Part shown: piece by piece, positions 8,134 through 12,281 of the stretch
Numbering within the stretch: position 1 is the first letter of the stretch
Layout of the letters: each line of letters starts with the position of its first letter
Notes under the pieces: model-generated
The model's database searches: none
Told to the model about the DNA's origin: nothing
The model's input: only the letters and a program-made list of their open reading frames with translations
Made by a program: the position numbers and the translations under genes
Assembly (NCBI GenBank): GCA_902803015.1
Contig: CADCOL010000144.1
Span: 1 to 12,281, forward strand
Length of the DNA: 12,281 nt
DNA from: an uncultured Lachnospiraceae bacterium
Lineage (GTDB): Bacteria > Bacillota > Clostridia > Lachnospirales > Lachnospiraceae
Reading direction: 5' to 3'

Positions 8134-8156
8134 ATCGGCAGAAACCCAGTAAAATC
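8094..8156. repeat. 11-bp perfect inverted repeat enclosing a DnaA-box pair
   Basis: GATTTTACTGG (8094-8104) and CCAGTAAAATC (8146-8156) are perfect inverted copies. The 41 bases between them contain the second abutting pair of DnaA boxes. A smaller repeat, GACAG (8111-8115) and CTGTC (8125-8129), frames the perfect box exactly. GCCGAT (8091-8096) can also pair with ATCGGC (8134-8139), so several folds compete with each other and with the murC terminator. Confidence 0.65.
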
Positions 8157-8199
8157 AAGGCTTTGCGCCAATTTTCCTATTCCCTTTTTGAAAACGGCA

Positions 8200-8208
8200 T
8201 GCTATAAT
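8200..8208 (+). promoter_or_regulatory. Predicted extended -10 promoter of the dnaD-like operon
   Basis: TGCTATAAT is a perfect -10 hexamer (8203-8208) preceded by the TG of an extended -10 element. The -35 position (8180-8185, TTCCCT) is poor, as is usual for extended -10 promoters. Transcription would start near 8215, giving a leader of about 30 bases. The DnaA boxes end about 70 bases upstream of the -10 element, a position open to either activation or repression. Confidence 0.65.
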
Positions 8209-8243
8209 CACAATGCTCAAATGAAAATTGGGGGAATATGGTA

Positions 8244-9326
8244 ATGAATCGTATCACATTGACCGGCGATGACAGACCGGGAGCCACTTCGGTTTCCAAC
8301 GTGTTCATCGATTATTACATGAAAGAGGCGAACGATGCCCAGATCAAGGTTTACCTGTATCTGCTTCGCAATATGGCCGCTCATCGCTCTTTCGAAATCG
8401 GAGACATCGCCGATGAGTTTAATCATACAGAGAAGGATGTCATCCGTGCCTTAAAGTACTGGGAGAAGGAAGGACTGCTTGCTCTCCATTACGACGAGAC
8501 CGGAGAAATCAACGCAATTAATTTAATCACCGCAACAAAGAAAACCGAATTAAACAGCCGCGAAGCAGCCGTATCGGTTGCCGCACCGGTCCTTTCCATT
8601 GTACCGGCCGTGGAAAAGAAACCGGTTTTGGAGAAAAAACCGGAACCCGCAAAACCGTCCGCACCGGAGAAACCTTCCTACGGAGCCGATGATTTAAGAG
8701 CATTCAAAGCAGAAGCCCGTACCGAAGAGCTGATTGCCGTTACGGAATCGTATCTCGGCAAAACCATCAGTCCGAGCGACTTAAGAAGTTTACTCTACAT
8801 CCATAAAGAACTCGGCTTTGATTTCGAAATGATGGATCTTCTGCTTCAGTACTGCGTTTCCAAGAACAAGAAGAGTTTCCATTACATCGAAAGCATTGCC
8901 GTATCCTGGTTTGAACAGGGCATTAAAACACCCGCTCAGGCCAAAGACGGCATTTCCAAATATGACCACAGCATAAAGGACATCATGGCAGCGCTCGGCA
9001 AGAATGCCGCACCCACGATGAAAGAATCGGAGTTCATCAACCGCTGGCTCGGAACCTACGCATTCCCCAAGGAAGTAATCCTGGCAGCCTGCGAAAGAAC
9101 CGTTCTGAAAACCGATACCGACCGCTTCCCTTACGCGGAGGGTATTTTAAGCAAATGGAACGAACAGAATTTAAAATCTTTAGCCGCCGTGGAAGCCTCC
9201 GAGGAAGAATACCGCAGGAATAAAAAGAACGTACCGATTCGTCCGGTAAATGATTCGAAATACAATCAGTACACAAGAACCAAATACGATTTTGCAGCAT
9301 TGGAACAATACATCAAAGAGAACTGA
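8244..9326 (+). CDS. DnaD-domain helicase-loading (primosome) protein
   Basis: This protein should act with the following ATPase to load the replicative helicase at origins and at restart sites. The 360 residues contain an N-terminal winged-helix region (about 15-95) and a Pro/Lys/Ala-rich linker (about 100-148). Two tandem copies of the DnaD/DnaB C-terminal domain (DnaB_2 type) follow. The signature YxxxIxxxW appears in both: Y214, I218, W222 and Y297, I301, W305. Two copies make it longer than Bacillus DnaD (about 230 residues), so I give no symbol. A basic segment and the KYDFAALEQYI tail end it. I chose the ATG at 8244 because the GGGGG site (8230-8234) is nine bases away. The in-frame ATG at 8238 is only three bases from it but cannot be excluded. 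The next gene follows 13 bases downstream. Confidence 0.9.
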   Translation: MNRITLTGDDRPGATSVSNVFIDYYMKEANDAQIKVYLYLLRNMAAHRSFEIGDIADEFNHTEKDVIRALKYWEKEGLLALHYDETGEINAINLITATKKTELNSREAAVSVAAPVLSIVPAVEKKPVLEKKPEPAKPSAPEKPSYGADDLRAFKAEARTEELIAVTESYLGKTISPSDLRSLLYIHKELGFDFEMMDLLLQYCVSKNKKSFHYIESIAVSWFEQGIKTPAQAKDGISKYDHSIKDIMAALGKNAAPTMKESEFINRWLGTYAFPKEVILAACERTVLKTDTDRFPYAEGILSKWNEQNLKSLAAVEASEEEYRRNKKNVPIRPVNDSKYNQYTRTKYDFAALEQYIKEN

Positions 9327-9339
9327 TTCGAAATAAACC

Positions 9340-10311
9340 ATGAATTTATCAAGTGCGGAATATACCGAACTTTTAAACGAATATAAAGCAAGGCAGCTTC
9401 AAAACGAACAGATTCTGGTTGCTCGCAGGGAAGAAGTCTATGCACGAATTCCACGCTATAAGGAGATGGAGGAAGAATTAATTACTCTCTCCGCCGAAAA
9501 AGCCCGTGCCATGATCCGCAAGGATTCCGAAAAGGTTTCGAAGCTGGATGAACAGCTTGAGGACCTGCAAAGAGATCAGAAGCTCTTATTAACAAGTGCC
9601 GGATACTCCATTAACTATCTGGATCCGCAGTATTCCTGCCCTTATTGCAAGGATACCGGATTTATCGACGGTGCACGCTGCCACTGCTTTAAGCAGGCCA
9701 TTCTTGACCGCATTTACGAACAAAGCAGCATCAAAGAACAGCTCGCTTTGGAAAATTTCGAAACGCTTCGTCACGACTTTCAGGTAGGAGAAGCTTCCAG
9801 GGATTTTGAAAAGGCCGTTTCCAAGGCCAGAAATTTTGCAGATCTTTTTGGCACACGCTATGCCAATATCTGCTTTACGGGTTCGGTGGGAACCGGCAAG
9901 ACCTTCCTTTCGAACTGTATCGTTAACGAGGTGCTCAAGAAAGGATATTCCTGCATCTATTTCAGCGCACCCACGCTGTTTAACACGATTTCCGATTACA
10001 AGTTCCATAACAAATACGACAACGGATCGGAGAATCCGTTAAACGCGATTAAATCCTGCGACCTGCTCGTCATTGACGATCTCGGCACGGAATTATCCAA
10101 TTCCTTCTCCACCGCCGAACTTTTAAATCTGTTAAACGAGCGGTATTTAGCCAAAAAGCCCATTGTAATCAGCACGAATCTTTCACTGGAAGATTTATGC
10201 TCCCGCTACACGGACCGTGTATTCTCAAGGCTTTTTGCTCAATTTGAAATCTGTACATTGTCCGGTCAGGACATCAGATTATATATCAAACAAATGCAAA
10301 ACAGAAAGTGA
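9340..10311 (+). CDS. dnaI: Helicase loader ATPase, DnaI/DnaC type
   Basis: This is an AAA+ ATPase of the DnaC/DnaI/IstB group, 323 residues. The N-terminal part (1-85) is a charged helical region. A Zn-binding cluster follows with C100, C103, C114 and C116, as in Firmicute DnaI. The ATPase domain shows Walker A GSVGTGKT (181-188), Walker B LLVIDDLG (242-249), sensor-1 STN (278-280) and an Arg-containing stretch CSRYTDRVFSRL (287-298) with the likely arginine finger. Its place directly after a DnaD-domain gene, and the absence of any transposase, argue for a chromosomal helicase loader rather than an IstB transposition helper. The ribosome binding site is weak (AAAGAG overlapping the end of the previous gene), so coupled translation is likely. 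Confidence 0.9.
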   Translation: MNLSSAEYTELLNEYKARQLQNEQILVARREEVYARIPRYKEMEEELITLSAEKARAMIRKDSEKVSKLDEQLEDLQRDQKLLLTSAGYSINYLDPQYSCPYCKDTGFIDGARCHCFKQAILDRIYEQSSIKEQLALENFETLRHDFQVGEASRDFEKAVSKARNFADLFGTRYANICFTGSVGTGKTFLSNCIVNEVLKKGYSCIYFSAPTLFNTISDYKFHNKYDNGSENPLNAIKSCDLLVIDDLGTELSNSFSTAELLNLLNERYLAKKPIVISTNLSLEDLCSRYTDRVFSRLFAQFEICTLSGQDIRLYIKQMQNRK

Positions 10312-10322
10312 GGAACTTTTTC

Positions 10323-11510
10323 ATGGCTCATTCCGAAGAAGTGCGTAACTTGGAAACCATTCCCGTGGGAATGTTACGGCTGATGCCCACAAGGGGCTGT
10401 GCCGAAATCGGCAGAAAGGTAGACGAATACCTGGTAAAATGGAGAACCGAACGCGAGAGCGAACACAAAGGAAGTCTTGCGTATTCCGGTTATCAGAGAG
10501 ATTCCTACATTCTGGATGCGAAACTTGCCCGTTTCGGATCCGGCGAAGCCAAATGTACGATTAACGAATCCGTTCGTGGTGCGGACATCTACATTCTCGT
10601 AGATGTATGTAATTATTCCGAAACCTACAAAGTGTGCGGACACATTAACCATATGTCCCCCGACGACCACTTCCAGGATGTGAAGCGTGTCATCGCGGCA
10701 ATCGGCGGCAAGGCCCGCAGAATCAACGTAATCATGCCCTTCCTGTATGAAGGAAGACAGCATAAGCGTACCGCAAGAGAGTCTCTGGACTGCGCACTTG
10801 CACTTCAGGAATTAACTTCTCTCGGCGTTGACAACATCATCACCTTTGATGCACACGATCCCAGAGTACAGAACGCAATTCCTCTTCACGGATTTGAAAC
10901 CGTTACACCGACCTATCAGTTTACCAAGGCACTTCTTAAGAACGTACCCGACATCAAGCTGGATGCGGACCACATGATGGTCATCTCCCCGGATGAAGGT
11001 GCACTTTCCCGTGCCGTATACATGGCAAACATCATCGGACTGAATGTCGGCATGTTCTACAAGCGTCGTGATTACAGCCGCATCGTGGACGGCCGCAACC
11101 CCATCGTTGCACATGAATACTTGGGTACCGACCTTTCCGGCAAGGACGCCATAATCATCGACGATATGATTTCCTCCGGTGACAGCGCTCTCGATGTTGC
11201 AGCGGAATTAAAGAGAAGAAACGCAAACCGAATCTTCCTTGCAACGACCTTCGGACTTTTCACCAACGGTTTGGAAAAATTCGACAAGGCATTTGAAGAC
11301 GGACTTCTTTACAGAGTCCTGACCACCAACCTGGTTTATCAGACTCCGGAGCTTCTCTCCCGTGACTGGTACATCAACTGCGATATGAGCAAATACATCG
11401 CATACTTAATCGACACCCTGAATCATGATGCTTCCATTTCGGATCTTCTGAATCCTTCCGCAAGAATCCAGAACATCTTAAAGAAGTACGGACAGGGCGG
11501 AAACGAATAA
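10323..11510 (+). CDS. prs: Ribose-phosphate pyrophosphokinase, divergent long form
   Basis: It should make PRPP and AMP from ribose-5-phosphate and ATP, feeding purine, pyrimidine, histidine and NAD synthesis. Prs motifs are recognisable: FGSGEAKCTINESVRGADIY (71-90), the His region TFDAHDPRVQ (174-183), PDEGALSRA (223-231), KRR (247-249) and the PRPP-binding loop DAIIIDDMISSGDS (275-288). At 395 residues it is about 80 longer than standard Prs. It carries extra sequence after residue 90 and a C-terminal extension from about 335. The sugar-phosphate loop ends in SSGDS where standard enzymes have DT(G/A)GT, so kinetics or regulation may differ. I chose the ATG at 10323, with GTGAGG nine bases upstream. 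An alternative GTG at 10308 overlaps the dnaI stop but has no ribosome binding site. Confidence 0.88.
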   Translation: MAHSEEVRNLETIPVGMLRLMPTRGCAEIGRKVDEYLVKWRTERESEHKGSLAYSGYQRDSYILDAKLARFGSGEAKCTINESVRGADIYILVDVCNYSETYKVCGHINHMSPDDHFQDVKRVIAAIGGKARRINVIMPFLYEGRQHKRTARESLDCALALQELTSLGVDNIITFDAHDPRVQNAIPLHGFETVTPTYQFTKALLKNVPDIKLDADHMMVISPDEGALSRAVYMANIIGLNVGMFYKRRDYSRIVDGRNPIVAHEYLGTDLSGKDAIIIDDMISSGDSALDVAAELKRRNANRIFLATTFGLFTNGLEKFDKAFEDGLLYRVLTTNLVYQTPELLSRDWYINCDMSKYIAYLIDTLNHDASISDLLNPSARIQNILKKYGQGGNE

Positions 11511-11521
11511 TCTTTTGTGTT

Positions 11522-11698
11522 ATGGAAATAAATGTAGGAGAAGTAATTCAACTGAAAAAACCGCATCCCTGCGGAAAGCCGGGCGCAGACAAATGGAAAG
11601 TGCTGCGCGTCGGCGCAGACTTCCGCCTGGAATGCACCGGATGCGCCCATCAGGTGATGATGAAACGCAGTTTGGTAGAGAAAATGATTGTAAAGTAA
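11522..11698 (+). CDS. DUF951 family small protein
   Basis: This 58-residue protein has the pattern of the DUF951 family of Firmicutes (Bacillus YyzM type). It has an N-terminal beta-rich stretch, then KPHPCG (13-18), a KWKVLRVGADFRLEC segment (24-38) and a CTGC pair (38-41), ending in a basic R/K-rich helix. Cys17, Cys38 and Cys41 could help bind a metal, but only three cysteines are present. The function is unknown in the family. The ATG is 11 bases after the prs stop and has no clear ribosome binding site, so it probably depends on translation of prs. It is the last gene of the operon: the folded element and terminator follow within 110 bases. Confidence 0.85.
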   Translation: MEINVGEVIQLKKPHPCGKPGADKWKVLRVGADFRLECTGCAHQVMMKRSLVEKMIVK

Positions 11699-11710
11699 AA
11701 CGATTTGCTC

Positions 11711-11798
11711 CTGCTCGAGGATTCGCAATCGCCACTTCGTGGCTTTCCCGCACTACGTGCTAAGATTGCTCATCCGCGTGCAGCCCTTGCTTCGCAAG
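11711..11798 (+). ncRNA. Candidate structured RNA element (branched stem with triloop hairpins)
   Basis: A long stem is formed by 11711-11730 and 11764-11783. It has 16 pairs, interrupted by T/T, A/G and a symmetric TC/TC mismatch. It closes over two hairpins, GCCAC-TTC-GTGGC (11731-11743) and GCAC-TAC-GTGC (11750-11760), to give a three-way junction. A third hairpin, CTTGC-TTC-GCAAG (11786-11798), follows, and then the terminator at 11805. The element starts 13 bases past the DUF951 stop, so it may be its 3' untranslated region, a separate small RNA, or a dispersed palindromic repeat. It could fold on either strand, but the T tract after the final stem favours the plus strand. I cannot assign it to a known RNA family. 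Confidence 0.6.
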
Positions 11799-11804
11799 TA
11801 CGCA

Positions 11805-11866
11805 AGAGGGCCGAGAACGTTAGACCGTGTGTAAACACCCGTCTCCCGTTCTCGGCCCTCTTTCTA
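11805..11866 (+). terminator. Intrinsic terminator with long composite stem, end of the primosome operon
   Basis: AGAGGGCCGAGAACG (11805-11819) and CGTTCTCGGCCCTCT (11847-11861) form a perfect 15-bp stem. Above a TT/CC internal loop, AGAC pairs with GTCT. Above a further small bulge, GTGT pairs with ACAC around a GTAA (GNRA-type) tetraloop. A modest T-rich tail follows (TCTTTCTATT). The length and the precise stacking exceed what a simple terminator needs. Confidence 0.8.
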
Positions 11867-12281
11867 TTGCAAATAATGGCATTGAAAAAGGAAACTGCAT
11901 CAGCGACGATCATCGACTAATATTATCCAATGCGGTTTCCTCTTTCAATTGATATGTAATTGATTCTTCGGCGTTCAACCAGCCCACCGGCTTCCAAGTT
12001 CGCCTTCCGTCTCCTTTTGGTCTGTATCTTTTCTCCTTCTTGATTCCTGTTACAGAGTTGTTCGCAAGACAATGTCACTTATCTTTTGTTAGTTAAAATT
12101 CAGAAATCTCAAATTTGAAAGGATGCATTCCGCCGGGATTCTTCCGGTTCCGTCTTCGTCCAACAAACTGACTACTGACTTTGGAATCAACCTGTATATC
12201 TTGTTGTTGATATAAATATAACACACTCAAAATAAAAAAAAAGGGGGTTTACACCAACTAAAAATAAAACGACACGAAAAA
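11862..12281. other. Gene-less region at the right end
   Basis: I see no convincing gene in these 420 bases. Besides the inverted repeat at 11882-11948 there is a pyrimidine-rich stretch at about 11985-12060 and another at about 12135-12165. On the minus strand these read as short Arg/Lys-rich open stretches without a start codon or ribosome binding site, which may be a decayed gene or only base bias. An A9G5 run lies at 12234-12247. No tRNA, rRNA or known riboswitch was recognised. Confidence 0.5.
11882..11948. repeat. Imperfect 19-bp inverted repeat, possible terminator
   Basis: TTGAAAAAGGAAACTGCAT (11882-11900) and ATGCGGTTTCCTCTTTCAA (11930-11948) pair at 17 of 19 positions, with a 29-base loop. 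As RNA, each strand would have one G-U wobble and one mismatch, so the fold works both ways. On the minus strand the 3' arm contains TTTCCTTTTT, so it could terminate a transcript coming from the right. Confidence 0.5.

Noticed and set aside
8028..8237. The murC-dnaD spacer as the main chromosomal origin
   Set aside because: No dnaA, dnaN or other usual origin neighbour is in the window and no long AT-rich unwinding tract is clear. I keep it as a DnaA-binding regulatory locus.
9340..10311. IstB-type transposition helper instead of a helicase loader
   Set aside because: There is no transposase or inverted terminal repeat, and the Cys cluster and the DnaD-domain neighbour fit DnaI better.
10308..10322. 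GTG start for the PRPP synthetase, overlapping the dnaI stop
   Set aside because: There is no ribosome site before it, while GTGAGG at 10308-10313 is well placed for the ATG at 10323.
11711..11861. CRISPR array or tandem repeats
   Set aside because: The repeated look comes from short hairpins with different stems; there are no regularly spaced direct repeats with unique spacers.
12117..12209. A 30-codon plus-strand frame beginning ATG CAT TCC after GAAAGG
   Set aside because: The purine-rich site directly touches the ATG, leaving no spacing, and the peptide resembles nothing I know.

Overview
The window looks like chromosomal DNA of a Gram-positive anaerobe of the class Clostridia, most likely of the Lachnospiraceae type. 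This is inferred from gene content and order: paired glgC and glgD, a DnaD/DnaI-type primosome instead of the proteobacterial one, a 58-residue DUF951 protein, strong purine-rich ribosome binding sites and moderate GC content. No sequence search was run.

Layout. The left half is read on the minus strand. A glycogen-precursor operon, glgC then glgD (start/stop overlap of 4 bases), has its own promoter and a folded leader, and ends at a hairpin at 3824-3857. Beyond the hairpin, on the same strand, lies a 1243-residue unrecognised protein with a Pro-rich hinge and a long coiled coil in which aromatic residues recur every seven positions. The right half is read on the plus strand: murC with its own promoter, then a crowded 210-base spacer, then a compact run of a DnaD-domain protein, a DnaI/DnaC-type helicase-loader ATPase, a divergent PRPP synthetase and a DUF951 protein. 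The last 580 bases have no convincing gene but hold a highly folded element ending in a 15-bp terminator stem.

The two most interesting places are noncoding. The murC-dnaD spacer carries two perfect TTATCCACA DnaA boxes and three near matches in 106 bases, arranged as two abutting pairs plus one inverted site. It also holds an 11-bp perfect inverted repeat around one pair. This lies directly upstream of the helicase-loading genes, so DnaA could control primosome supply there or use the site as a titration or secondary melting locus. The second is the element at 11711-11861: a long mismatched stem closing over two triloop hairpins, a further triloop hairpin, and then the terminator. It looks like a structured RNA or a dispersed repeat.

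Functional links. GlgC and GlgD should make ADP-glucose for glycogen. MurC performs the first amino-acid addition to UDP-MurNAc. The DnaD-domain and DnaI-type proteins should load the replicative helicase. The PRPP synthetase feeds nucleotide synthesis, so the right-hand operon couples replication initiation with nucleotide precursor supply.
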